Positions 24,245-34,490 of a stretch of DNA of 64,000 nucleotides are shown here, piece by piece. The stretch spans positions 45,487,633-45,551,632 of the forward strand of contig NC_057768.1 in NCBI RefSeq assembly GCF_010389155.1. Direction: 5' to 3'. A model generated the notes under the pieces. That model saw nothing but the letters and a program-made list of their open reading frames with translations. It had not been told where the DNA came from and did no database searches. This stretch comes from Erigeron canadensis. Its lineage: Eukaryota; Streptophyta; Magnoliopsida; Asterales; Asteraceae. Made by a program: the position numbers and the translations under genes. How positions within the stretch are numbered: the first letter of the stretch is position 1; the number at the start of each line of letters is the position of its first letter.

Positions 24245-26161
24245 ATGAACAATAGTGGTGTTGGTGGTGGGAGAAGGAAAATGGGTGCCCCTTTGTCTAA
24301 CCGTGCGAAAGATAGAGATGAAGATCTTGTTTTGTTCCGAGAGATGCATAAGCGTGATAAAGATCGAGTTGTCAGCCTTCTTCAGCCTGTTTCTGATGAG
24401 TTTGAACCCAATGGTTCGTCATATATATATATATTGAGCCCAGTCTTAATATATACTGTATTAGGGATGTGTATGTCGATATTAATAATAGTTTGAATTT
24501 GAATGCAGGAAACTATCCATATTATGGGATGTCATCTGCAAAGAAAGGACCAGCATTCCTTGGAGAGAATGAGAAAAACGACTACGACTGGTGAGTCATG
24601 ACTGTCATCCATTATTAATGTATGTATATATTGATTGCAGGCGAATTATGTTAGATGGTGTTAGTAATATATGGTTGTGCATTTAATTAATACAGGCTGA
24701 AGACACCGCCAGCTACACCTCTCTTTCCATCTCTTGAGATGGAAACAAAAAATGCACTTGAACTCGTGGTTCAACGTGAATTGCCCATCATGCAACCACT
24801 TTCACGGGTATGTATTCCTTTGCGACAATTGTGACTAGAGGCATTAACTAGACTCCGTGTACTTGAGATTGGGTCAAGTGAGGACATGTTTTATCTCTAA
24901 ATCATTTTATTTCAAAAAAGCAATATCTTGAAATAACATAGCTTTCATAATCGTATTTCAAAAAAAAAAAAAAAAAACACAAAAGTATAAATTCCAAAAG
25001 TATTGACAGGCTAATTATTCATACGGATATGAAAAACTTATGTATAAAAGTAATTCGGGCTAACCCAACCAGTCTAGTGGTGACCCGTTACCCAACCTGC
25101 ATTCTGCCACCTCAAATTATAACCATGGAATTGTCTTCTAAGCCTAAAACCAACCTCAGTTTGCAGTAAAGCCAGAAGAGAAGGAAACAAAGCAAACAAA
25201 CATTGGAAACAATGCAGGAAGGCAAAAACCGACTACTCCTAAACCAAGGATTCCAGCAAGATCTGTAACCCCCAACGGGAGGTCAAGTAGTTTGTTTACC
25301 GATAACAAGAAGAACATAAAAACTGCTCCGATTCCATTGATAAGCAGTGTCAACAAGACTAATGATGCTGACTTCGCTAACAAGCCTAACACAACTTCAA
25401 CTATGTCAAAATCATTGGGTGAAAGAGACTGTCGTTTCACTCTAATGGGTTCAAATCAATCAAAAAGCATTCAGGGAACAAACTCGGCATCAAGAACCAC
25501 ACAGAAGCCTAGAGGGGTATCACCTCTTGTAACATCCCGGATCACACAACTTCCTGGTTTTTCAGATGAAACACCAGCAAATTTAAGAACAGATCGATCC
25601 ACGTCAGCTTCAAGAGGAAGACCTGTCAACCAAAGTATACAAAACACTCTTGTTGCTGCACCTCAAAAACCTGATGTTTCCAATATAAGAGGAAGAAGGC
25701 AGTCATGTTCACCAAGTGTTAACAGAGGACGAAAAGTGGCACCTACTAGTGAAGAAAGTATGAACACTGTGACTGCTCAAAAGGGTAGTAGAATGTATCA
25801 AGCAGGAAACGGGGGCCATTTTCTTGGAAGCAGGATGGTAGACAAGCTTATGAATGCCAGAAAATTAAACATTGAAGAGAAGAAACTTAATAGTTCTATC
25901 AATGAGGGATCTGGTTATGGAAGGATCATGTCCAAGGCTTCACTGGATATGGTATGTATTCATTATATATACTGTGATTTGAGAAAGAGAGATGTATATT
26001 ATATTTTAAAATTTAACACTTGGATGTTTCATGATTCACAGGAACCTAAAAGAGATTTAGTTCATTCCCGTCAAGTTGGAACATCGCTGGGAAGGAAATT
26101 TACATCCACGACTAATGCAGGTAGTTCAAGGTCAAGTGGGGGAAGTTATCGAGCAATATAA
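24245..26161 (+). CDS. Basic proline/serine-rich protein, probably microtubule-associated (BPP-like)
   Basis: Five exons, 24245-24413, 24509-24590, 24696-24807, 25160-25951 and 26042-26161, all with GT..AG introns and consistent phase; 424 residues. The N terminus has an acidic/basic helix (EDLVLFREMHKRDKDRVVSL) and the conserved block NDYDWLKTPPATPLFPSLEME (first residues only needed: DYDWL, TPPATPLFPSLE). The rest is low complexity, basic, rich in Ser, Pro, Arg and Asn, with RGRxxSxSPSVNRGR-like segments. This architecture is that of the Arabidopsis family including At3g09000, At2g40070 and At2g38160, described as basic proline-rich, microtubule-associated proteins. No catalytic domain or membrane segment. 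The fourth intron boundary ATG|GTATGT is clear; intron retention would add an early stop. It converges on the GH32 gene with 341 bp between stops. Confidence 0.75.
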
Positions 26162-26502
26162 AAGATGGTGAAGCTACCCACGATGTAAAATAATATTTTG
26201 AGTGTTGTTTAAATTTAGTTGTAGTCTTTGTTTTCTGCAATTAACCATTGATATATAAAAGTGTTTGAATCATATACTTAAATGGCATATCGTAGCGATA
26301 ACACGTGAAGCAGCGCATTCAGCCTTATTAAAATATGATGCTAAGCTATTGCTCATGTAAAGTAATACTCAGTTTGTTACTAAAAAGGTGGACTTTACCA
26401 TTAGGGCTTGTAGTGGCATGCAAGCTCTCAACATGGAGCCTCCATATCGTGTTTAAGTGCTCCAATATAAATGAATTTCATAGGTACATCATCCCCTTCA
26501 AG
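26162..26502. other. Convergent 3' spacer
   Basis: The 341 bp between the stop codons of the plus-strand proline/serine-rich gene and the minus-strand GH32 gene must hold both 3' UTRs. AATAATATTTTG near 26190 and ATATATAAAAG near 26255 are possible plant polyadenylation contexts for the left gene. No other element is seen. Confidence 0.4.
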
Positions 26503-29255
26503 TTATTGATCTGCACACCCTATAGTTTCTTCAACGTTCATTTGAGCTTTCTTGACACTCCAAGCACTCAGCTTGGAGATCACCACACTTTCCGTTCCAT
26601 TGTTGAATGCAAACAGCCTGGCTTCTTCTCCAATGGCCAAGGTTGGATAAACCCTGGCTGTAATGCAAGTCTTTCCTCCCCCTCCAAAGCTCTCAACAAT
26701 CGAGTGATCTATCTGTAAACATCCCAAAACAAGCCAACTATATTAGATCTCAAGTCCGTTAACTCAACAGAACAGTAAGGAAAGAACTAAGGTTTTACCG
26801 ACCAAGGTTCTCAGTGAAATTTCTTCTTGTTGAGGATTTATGTCCACAAAGGCTCCAAAGGACATTTTGTCGATCCCATTTTTTGTAGAAGACCTAGGTT
26901 TCAGGTTATTTAAATTCATTAACCTTTGAGTATAATAGAGATAAATGAGTTGGGGAACACTAACCGGCTCTGATCACTGCACATTATCACAACAAATCGT
27001 CCGTTATTTTGGAAAACTCTAAAGAAGATTGCTGTTTGCTCAGTCAAGTCATGAGAAGCTAAAGCTAACAGTCCAAAAGCTCCAAATTTGCCTCTGTATG
27101 ATGCATCCTTTTCACTACAAACAACCTGTGGATCAATCCAATTTTCCCCCAGTATTTCGGCCTCTTCTAAATTAGTTAGGTTGAACGCAATCCTCACATC
27201 AGCCTTAAAAAAAGCAACATTTACAAGTTAATTCAAACTGCGCCAAATATGGTTGAAATAAACTTAAGAAAATGTGTTGGCTTACCTGAGAAGCTGTAAT
27301 GCCCTGAACTTCATGTAATGATCCACCTTCAAGCTTCATATTGTGAGAACTAACCTCATTTTTGAATAACATTTCAATTTCCTCGATAGGCCATTGCATG
27401 AGCTGCTTCTGATCTTTGTCGAGCCAAATACTTCTTGGAAATGACTGCATGTTACAATTGAATTCATGATCTTACAGAAAGCAAAATACGAAGATGAAAG
27501 TAAGTGATACAAATCTTTCATTACTTGAATTCCTGCCCATCCTTTAGCAATAGTATCCGCTTCAGAATCAGACTCGTTGACCCAAGCCATCAAGATCCTT
27601 CGGTTTTTCACAGGGTCAAAAAAAGACTTTGAACCATAATACTTCCCATAATCATATCTCAAAGTACTAAGCGTCAAGTCATTTTGAGGAACGTAGAGTT
27701 CTTTCTCATAATCGTAATTGCCAATCAGGTAGTAGTCTTTTGAATGATCAAGTAATCCCATCTTCAAGACAAACATTACATGCTCATTCGAGGCGGTAAC
27801 GGATGTATCAACCCCGTTTGTGCTATCAATCCAAACTGGAAAGAAATCAGGGCATTCCCATATCCCAGTGTCTTCAACCATATGAAGCGGCGAATCTGAT
27901 CTAGTCCAATTAATAAAGTCATCCGAATGGTACAAAAACGCAATCCCTGTCTTATCTTTCTGACTTCCCACAATGGTTCTCCATTTCCCGTCTTCAGCAA
28001 TCCAGGTGGTAGTTGGGTCTCTGAAGTCATCCGGTTGAATCCCATCGGGCAGGCTGATGATGGGATTGCCTGTGTACTTGACCCATTCTCTTAGATAGGG
28101 ATCAGATAAGTCTTTGGGGACAGCAAGGTTCTGGACTTGGCGGAATTGTGAGTCAATTCCTGTGTATAACATAACAGGTTTGTTTCCAGGGAGGATTGTG
28201 GCAGAACCGGACCAGCAACTGTTGATGTCAAAGTGTTCGGTTGGCGTAATGGCGAGGTCTAGATGGATCCAGTTGATCAAGTCATATGATACAGAATGTG
28301 CCCAATGCATTTGATTACTAAAGAGTGGGCCTTTTGGGTTGTGTTGGTAGAAGTTGTGATACACTCCATTGTAGTACATTGGTCCTGAATGTATGCATGT
28401 ATTATTATTGTATATATATGGATCTACCATCAGCAAAATATGCAATTAAGTTGCTTACGGACTTAATTGCTCTAGATATAAAATTTTATAAATATTGGTC
28501 TATTAGCAAGACCCTAAACATTAGGAAATGTTAAAGTGCTTAAAAAAATTGTACCTTCCATACCAGCCCAACCCAGATAGAAAGTACGACAATTTATGCA
28601 CGTTAACAACAGCCCATGGAGCCGTCATTAACAAGAACCTTAATACTTACGTAAAAAAAAAAAAAAAGTATCATGTGTTGAAAGTAGTTAGTTACTAACC
28701 ATTAGGATCTGCGAAACCATCAATCCACCAATCGTACATGTGTAGGCCCATGTTCATCGTCACAAAACAACCAACACATTAATTTGTTACAATTAATATA
28801 TACCAATATATATAGTTAGGGGTTGGGTATTGTAAAACAAGTATTAAAGTAAAACAAATAAGACATGATCTTGACCCTTGGATCATGGTTAAATTGATGC
28901 ACGAAGATTCACGAAGCAATTGATGCACAATGATTTTTATGCTGCACGGTGATCTTCAGTGAAGAAAAACCTATTGTTTTATTTGTTTTACTTTAATACT
29001 TGTTTTATTTTACCTAAAACCTATATAGTTATATTTAGAAAGAGATACTACGTACGTACTACTACTCTAGTTAAGAAGAGTGAGTGTGTGTGTGTATAAG
29101 CAATGAAGTAGAAGAAAAACAAAGTACTACTGACCGTTCATCCAGTTCTGTGGAGGTTGGAAATGAAAAGCGGTGCGATAAGGCTGATGATGATCCGACG
29201 ATGACGATTCCAAGCCAAGAGCTACAACAAGCAAGAAAATGACAGTTTTCCTCAT
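26503..29255 (-). CDS. GH32 enzyme, probable fructan 1-exohydrolase, copy 1
   Basis: Seven exons: 29255-29135, 28708-28700 (9-nt mini-exon), 28384-27525, 27444-27286, 27203-26965, 26893-26803, 26712-26503; 562 residues. A hydrophobic signal peptide ([15 protein letters not shown]) predicts export to the cell wall or vacuole. Catalytic motifs of GH32: WMNDPNG with nucleophile Asp41, FRDPTT with Asp166 (transition-state stabiliser), WECPD with Glu220 (acid/base); Pro222 is the cell-wall-invertase/FEH form rather than the vacuolar Val. CWSGSAT (100-106) is intact. At the positions of Asp239 and Lys242 of Arabidopsis cwINV1 it has Leu255 and Ser258, in GLLDHS. Loss of that pair is characteristic of FEHs, so hydrolysis of terminal fructose from inulin is favoured over sucrose. 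The C-terminal beta-sandwich is complete. A specialised invertase cannot be excluded. Confidence 0.88.
28816..29024. mobile_element. MITE in intron 1 of GH32 copy 1
   Basis: Inverted ends of about 45 bp: the left contains ACAAGTATTAAAGTAAAACA, and the right contains its exact reverse complement. The interior carries GACCCTTGGATCATGGTT and TGCTGCACGGTGATC. No frame. GH32 copy 2 lacks it, so it arrived after the duplication or was lost from the other copy. Confidence 0.6.
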
Positions 29256-29310
29256 CGCTTGCTGCCAAATGCTTCCTTCTTTTTAATTGGTGTTGTATAA
29301 AAAGTACCAA

Positions 29311-29316
29311 TATATA
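29311..29316 (-). promoter_or_regulatory. TATA box of GH32 copy 1
   Basis: TATATA on the minus strand about 56 nt upstream of the ATG at 29255, a spacing like that of copy 2 (about 62 nt). The short spacing implies a leader of only about 25-30 nt. Confidence 0.45.
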
Positions 29317-29998
29317 CATAACATACATGATCAATGATTGGAGGATTAACTTGTCCACTTAGAACAATTGATATATGATTTGTTAAACAGTGTAGAAAAC
29401 TACAGTACTTTTTGAGGTTGAAATATTTATATAATTGCATTTATAAACAACAAATCCGTCGGTATCATCATTGGCAAAAGAATATAAAAATATAATCTTA
29501 TTGACGATGGACTTCATGTCTTATTAGTGTGTCGTGGCTTAAAAAAGTTGGTACGAAATAGTTGTCATGCTTTTGGTTTTTTCTTTGAGTACTTGATAAA
29601 AGCATACAATCATACCATTATATATTGTAACTAAATGGTTATTATAAAAACAGAATTGTTTTATAACATTTTATGGATATATAAAAGTTTTATGCTTCAA
29701 TATATCCACATGCTAAAATTGCAACTAAAGGTTTATGACGCGTATTTTTCTACAACTAAACATGGCCTAAATTTCTGGTTTTGGACCTTCACATTTGTCA
29801 ATAAGGTTCTAGCATATGGACACAGTTGATCAGTAAACCATTAAATTGGGGAACTTATTTTACTTAAACCTGAAAGTTGACCACAAAAGTGGAGTCTTTA
29901 TTACAAGTTTTAGTACTCAAATAATGCAAGCAGCTAAACATATATGTTTGCATCTATTATAAATCAACCAGATAGGTCAACCATCTTCTGCAGATTAA
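29317..29998. other. Spacer between the two GH32 genes
   Basis: 743 bp separate the start of copy 1 from the stop of copy 2. It must contain the promoter of copy 1 and the 3' UTR of copy 2. AT-rich; no repeat, frame or strong motif beyond the TATA box was recognised. Confidence 0.4.
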
Positions 29999-32900
29999 TT
30001 AATGATCTGTACAGCTTATAGTTTCTTCAATGTTAATTCTAGCTTTCTTCACACTCCAAGCACTCAGCTCAGAGATCACCACACTTTCTGTTCCGTTGTT
30101 AAATGCAAATAACCGGGCTTCTTTTTCAATGGCCAAAGACGGGTAAACCCTGGCTGTAATGCAAGTCTTTCCTCCTCCTCCAAAGCTCTCAATGATTGAG
30201 TGATCTATCTGTAAGGATCCCAGAAATTTGATACTTTAGTGCTCAGATTCAGGGGAAAAAGAGAAAATTAAATTACTTAAAGAAGTAGGCTTACGCACCA
30301 AGGTTCTCAGTGAAATTTCATCATGTTGAGGATTTATGTCGACAAATGCTCCATATGTGGTTTTATCGAGCCCAATCCTTGTAGAAGATCTGGGATAAGC
30401 AGGTTTGGACATGTTAGCAGGCTATATATATATATAGGTGGCACAATTGGCAGGTTGGGTGGGTTGGGTAACGGGTAAAGACAATATAAAAAACTCTCTA
30501 TGGGTCAAATTGGGCCGGCAGAGATGGATTGAATATGATTAGAAAGACTAATCTATTTCAATAATAATCTAACCTTCTGAATAACATGATTCAAGATGTG
30601 TTATACTTTAAAATTACAGATGTTATAAGCTTTACTTATTATACTCTTTGACCCATTATAGATGAAGAAAATAACCAAAATTGACCCTTTCATAATTAAA
30701 TGGGTAAATAGAAATGATTCATCTTAATATGTCAGTTAACATTCGAATACGGGAGAGATACTTAAGCTGAAATAAACTGACCGGCTTTGATCACTGCACA
30801 TTAGCACAACGTATTGTCCCTCTTTTTGAAAAATCCGAAAGAAGATTGCAGTTAGTTCACTTAAGTCGTTGGAAGCCAAAGCTAACAGCCCAAATGGTCC
30901 TAACTTGCCCTTCTTTGATGCATCCATTCCACTACAGATAAGCTGTGGATCACTCCAGCTTTGGTCCAGTTCTTCAGCCTCTTCTAAACTAGTTAGTTTG
31001 AATGAAATTGTCACATCGGTCTTGAAATAAGAAAAAAGGAACACGTTAGCACAAAAGAAGCCTAAACAGAAGCCAGGTTGCAATTTGCAAAAACTTCATC
31101 ACTTACCTGAAAAGCAGTTATTCCCTGAACTTCATGTAATGATCCACCTTCAAATTTCTTATTTTGGAAACTAACTTTGTTTTCATGTAACATTTCAATT
31201 TCCTCAATAGGCCATTGTACAAGCTGCTTCTGGTTTTGATCGAGCCAAAGACTTCTTGGAAATGACTGCATATTAATTAATCTATGTTAGTATTAGGGAA
31301 TTTCTGATTTATAGAAGATAGCAAAAGTTAAACTAAGAAAATAGTAATCTCACATGAAGTCCAGACCATCCTTTAGCTATATCATCGGCTTCAGAATCAG
31401 ATTCATTCACCCACGCCATCAAGATCCTTCGTTTTTTCACAGGGTCAAAGAATGACTTTGAAGCATAGTACTTTCCATAATCATATCTCAAAGTGCTAAG
31501 CGTTAGTTCGTTTTGGGGTATATAGTTTTCTTTTGCAGGACTATAATTCCCGATCATGTAGTAGTCTACTGAATAATCCCACAATCCAACCTTCAACACA
31601 TGTTTCACTCTAGTGTTCATGACAGATGTATCAGCCCCTTTTGTGCTATCAACCCAAACCGGGAAAAAATCAGGACATTCCCATATTCCAGTACCCGCTA
31701 CTTGATGAAGTGGTGAATCATATCGACTCCAATTAACAAAATCTATTGATTGGTAAAGAAATGCAATTCCAGTTTTGTCTTTCTGACTCCCAACAATTAT
31801 TCTCCATTTCCCGTCATCTGCAAGCCAGGCAGTAGTCGGGTCTCTGAAGTCGTCATTTTTAATCCCCTCGGGCAGGTTTATGATGGGATTTCCAGTGTAC
31901 TTGACCCATTCTCTAAGATAAGGATCGGATGAATTTTTTGGGATGGCTAAGTTTTGGACTTGGCGGTTTTCTGAATCTATTCCAGTGTATAATATCACTG
32001 GCTTGTTCCCGGGCAGGATTGTGGCTGAACCTGACCAGCAACTGTTAATGTCAAAAGGTTCGGTTGGGGCGATGGCAAGGTCTAGAGGGGTCCAGTTTAT
32101 CAAGTCATGTGATACAGAATGTGCCCAGTATATTTGGTTTGAAAAGAGTGGACCAAATGGGTTGTGTTGATAGAAGAGGTGGTAAACTCCATTGTAGTAC
32201 ATTGGCCCTGGATGCATGTACATATGAATCATCTGTTAGCCAGAGTCTAGAATTATAGCCAACTTAACCAACCTACCTGTGGTGTTCATATGCTTTTTTG
32301 GGCAACCCCAATTAAACACTACATACTTGAAAATAATGCCTCTACAATGGTCGTGAAATTTCACAAATTTTGTTTTTGCGACATACAGGTATACAACAAA
32401 GTTACATTTCCTAGAGAATTTATACAAACAAGCTCTTATCACTCTTTACGAGTTGAATTAAGATTGAAACAAGATGCATCAGCTGATTGCAAACACGGAA
32501 TAGTATGTAACAGAATCAATTGCTTCCAATTATTTATTTATCTACAGTCATGCTTAAGTGACTTTATCCTAATGTGTTATCTATAGTTATAGATGCAGAA
32601 AATTGTATCATTATATCCCTCCTGAGGGGTTTTAACATTTAAATTTATTTTTTCCTTTTCCACAAAAAGATTTGGAAAAGCGGAGAAACCCTTAACCCCG
32701 TGTGTCATTCGGGAAGCAACTAACCCTCTCAGGCAATGTTCACCTGTTTTTGGTAAGAGTGAGCCCAGATTTGAACCCATGACCATTTTCCACAAATTTT
32801 AAAACGTTTAGTTTGTTGTCATCAGACAAGGCCATTTAAAACTCCATCAAACTGCCTGAGGTTATATTTTATAAATATCAAATCAAACTAAATAAAATAA

Positions 32901-33779
32901 AATAATACTTGAATAATAAGGGAACAAGTCAGACGGATCAAAGTCATGGAAATTTAACTATTTGATTACTTATAGATCGAATATACACAGTAAAAGATGC
33001 ATTTACATATCAGCCTCCCTAATCTGACATTCTGAACCGGATCATCTTGGCTAGTAGATCAGTTAGTTTTTTTTTGTTTTTTTTAATGACAATCTAATCT
33101 CCTTCTACTCCTACATTAGGACGGAACCCAAGACCCTCGAAAAACCTCCCTAATATTCCACCCCTATAAATGTAGGAAGGGAGACTCGAGCGCTGGTGGA
33201 TTTCCCCAAAGTCAAAGAACTTACCAAAATGGGTCACCAACTCTATTTGCAATCAGTTGAGTAATACTCATAGTACTTAAGTGTGTTGACCCGATCTTAA
33301 ATTGCTTTGTTACCCAACTCGGCCCACTCATTTAGACACCTATAATCTAAAACTAGATACAGCTCCCTTCATTGCATTAACAACTGGCATACTAAAACCA
33401 TTCATTCTACTTGGGTTACGAAAGAAAGAAACAAGAAACCAAAAAGGTAGTTTAGCTAGTGCGTACCATTAGGATCTGCGGTCACAAATATATATCAGCC
33501 AGCCGTAGTACGTAGTTCCATGTTCATTGTAACACAGCAACCACAATCATTAGAACATATATAGTTACTAACTTCAAAACTGGCCTAAGAAATTAAAAAC
33601 AGACTAATTAACTAACCGTTCATCCAGTTTCGGGGAGGCTGGAAGTGAAAAGCTGTTCGATAAGGCTGTTCGTTGGAAGGAACAGCATCCAACGTAAAAC
33701 AGTCAGATCGGAGGACAACATGATGGTTGAAGTGAAGGACCAGGAATACGACCAACAAGAGACCAACAGTTTTCCTCAT
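29999..33779 (-). CDS. GH32 enzyme, probable fructan 1-exohydrolase, copy 2
   Basis: Seven exons: 33779-33617, 33475-33467 (9-nt mini-exon), 32207-31354, 31265-31107, 31020-30782, 30389-30299, 30208-29999; 574 residues. Exons 2, 4, 5, 6 and 7 have exactly the same lengths as in copy 1 (9, 159, 239, 91, 210 nt). It has a longer N terminus (signal sequence [15 protein letters not shown] plus a 14-residue larger pro-region). GH32 catalytic residues are all present: Asp55 (NDPNG), Asp180 (FRDPTT), Glu234 (WECPD). The cwINV1 Asp239/Lys242 positions are Trp267 and Ser270 (GLWDYS), again against sucrose specificity. By eye exon 3 is about 80-85% identical to copy 1. Introns 2 (1259 nt) and 5 (392 nt) are enlarged by repeats. 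All frames are open, so both copies appear functional. Confidence 0.88.
30425..30720. repeat. MITE-like insertion in intron 5 of GH32 copy 2
   Basis: Begins AGGTGGCACAATTGGCAGG, then GGTTGGGTAACGGGTAAAG; towards the right GACCCATTATAG and TTGACCCTTT appear in inverse sense. The same GGTGGCA...GGGTTGGGTAACGGGT vocabulary recurs in introns of the BPP-like, ZIP, SQD1 and carrier genes. The copy-1 intron at this place is only 71 nt, so the insertion explains the difference. Confidence 0.5.
32600..33345. repeat. Repeat insertions in intron 2 of GH32 copy 2
   Basis: Two retroelement-like patches. At 32610-32800 the minus strand has GGTTCAAATCTGGGCTC, a box B-like motif. At 33061-33200 a T-rich start is followed by GGACGGAACCCAAGACCCTC and CGAAAAACCTCCCTAAT, also seen at 38340-38395, so it is a repeat family. 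From 33231 a GGGTCA...GTTACCCAACTCGGCCCAC stretch belongs to the intronic MITE vocabulary. Together they account for most of the 1259-nt intron. Confidence 0.45.
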
Positions 33780-33840
33780 AACGCTAGCTTGACCAAATGT
33801 ACCTCACCACCTGTTCCAAGATTAACGATCCATGATTTTG

Positions 33841-33848
33841 TATTTATA
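33841..33848 (-). promoter_or_regulatory. TATA box of GH32 copy 2
   Basis: TATAAATA on the minus strand, 62-69 nt upstream of the ATG at 33779, a canonical plant TATA sequence at a plausible distance. Confidence 0.5.
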
Positions 33849-33989
33849 ATATATTTAATTTATTATAATAATTTTTTATAACAATAACAATGGAGTTTAT
33901 TTTAACTTATTTCCCCAAGCATAGTGATTAATATAGAATTAATTTCACAAAGATGGCTGACATAAATTATATTATATAGTTTAAGTTTA

Positions 33990-34085
33990 TATACTAAGGC
34001 ATTTGACTATAAAACTCTATGACATATAACCTCCTATGACCTATCACATTTTATAACCAATCATCTTTACCATCTCACCGCCACA
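33990..34085 (+). repeat. Degenerate copy of the ATGACCTATCAC repeat
   Basis: AAGGCATTTGACTATAAAAC, then CTATGACATATAACCTCC, CTATGACCTATCAC and CCATCTCACC in the same order as in the 11.8-kb and 12.3-kb blocks. The GGGCGGAGCC part is missing. Confidence 0.5.
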
Positions 34086-34260
34086 ACGCGTAGATACTTG
34101 CTCTCGTAATATAATAGTACGATAAAATATGATGAGTATGTTTCATAGGGAGGTGTTAAAAGGACATTTAAAAAGCTTCTTAGAGATGAGATGGTGGTGG
34201 GCCGGTGGCTATGGTTGATATTAGTAGTAACTGCTAGTAGTATAACTAATTGATATATGT

Positions 34261-34472
34261 AGGAAGTAACTGTTGAGCCCCGATACCTCGACGGTGTATG
34301 AGGAGGTTAAGATGTAGGCAGACCTTACCTCTACCTAAGTAGAGAAGCTGCTTCCAGTTTCTACCTAAATGGTAGAAAAGGTCCTCCAAGTTTTGCATGG
34401 GATGAGGATCGAACCCATTACCTCTGTCTCCAGAGGCAAGGGTGTTTACCACTGATCCAACCATGTTGCTTC
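34261..34472 (-). mobile_element. Intact SINE with 18-bp target duplication
   Basis: TAACTAATTGATATATGT flanks it at 34243-34260 and 34473-34490. On the minus strand it begins AGAAGCAACATGG, has box A in TGGTTGGATCAGTGG (34463-34449) and box B GGTTCGATCC (34415-34406), and ends GAGGTATCGGGGCTC. Relatives: 42482-42660, 42705-42940 and 50712-50903. It has no long A tail, unlike the SINE at 21435. Confidence 0.85.
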
Positions 34473-34490
34473 TAACTAATTGATATATGT

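Noticed and set aside
26503..33779. Annotation of the GH32 genes as cell-wall invertases
   Set aside because: Family motifs are shared, but both lack the Asp/Lys pair that marks sucrose-cleaving cell-wall invertases, so FEH is the better call. Invertase remains the alternative.
34400..34465. tRNA genes (box A and box B motifs at 3224-3288, 21636-21696 and 34406-34463)
   Set aside because: The boxes belong to SINEs: no acceptor stem or cloverleaf can be completed, and target duplications flank two of them.
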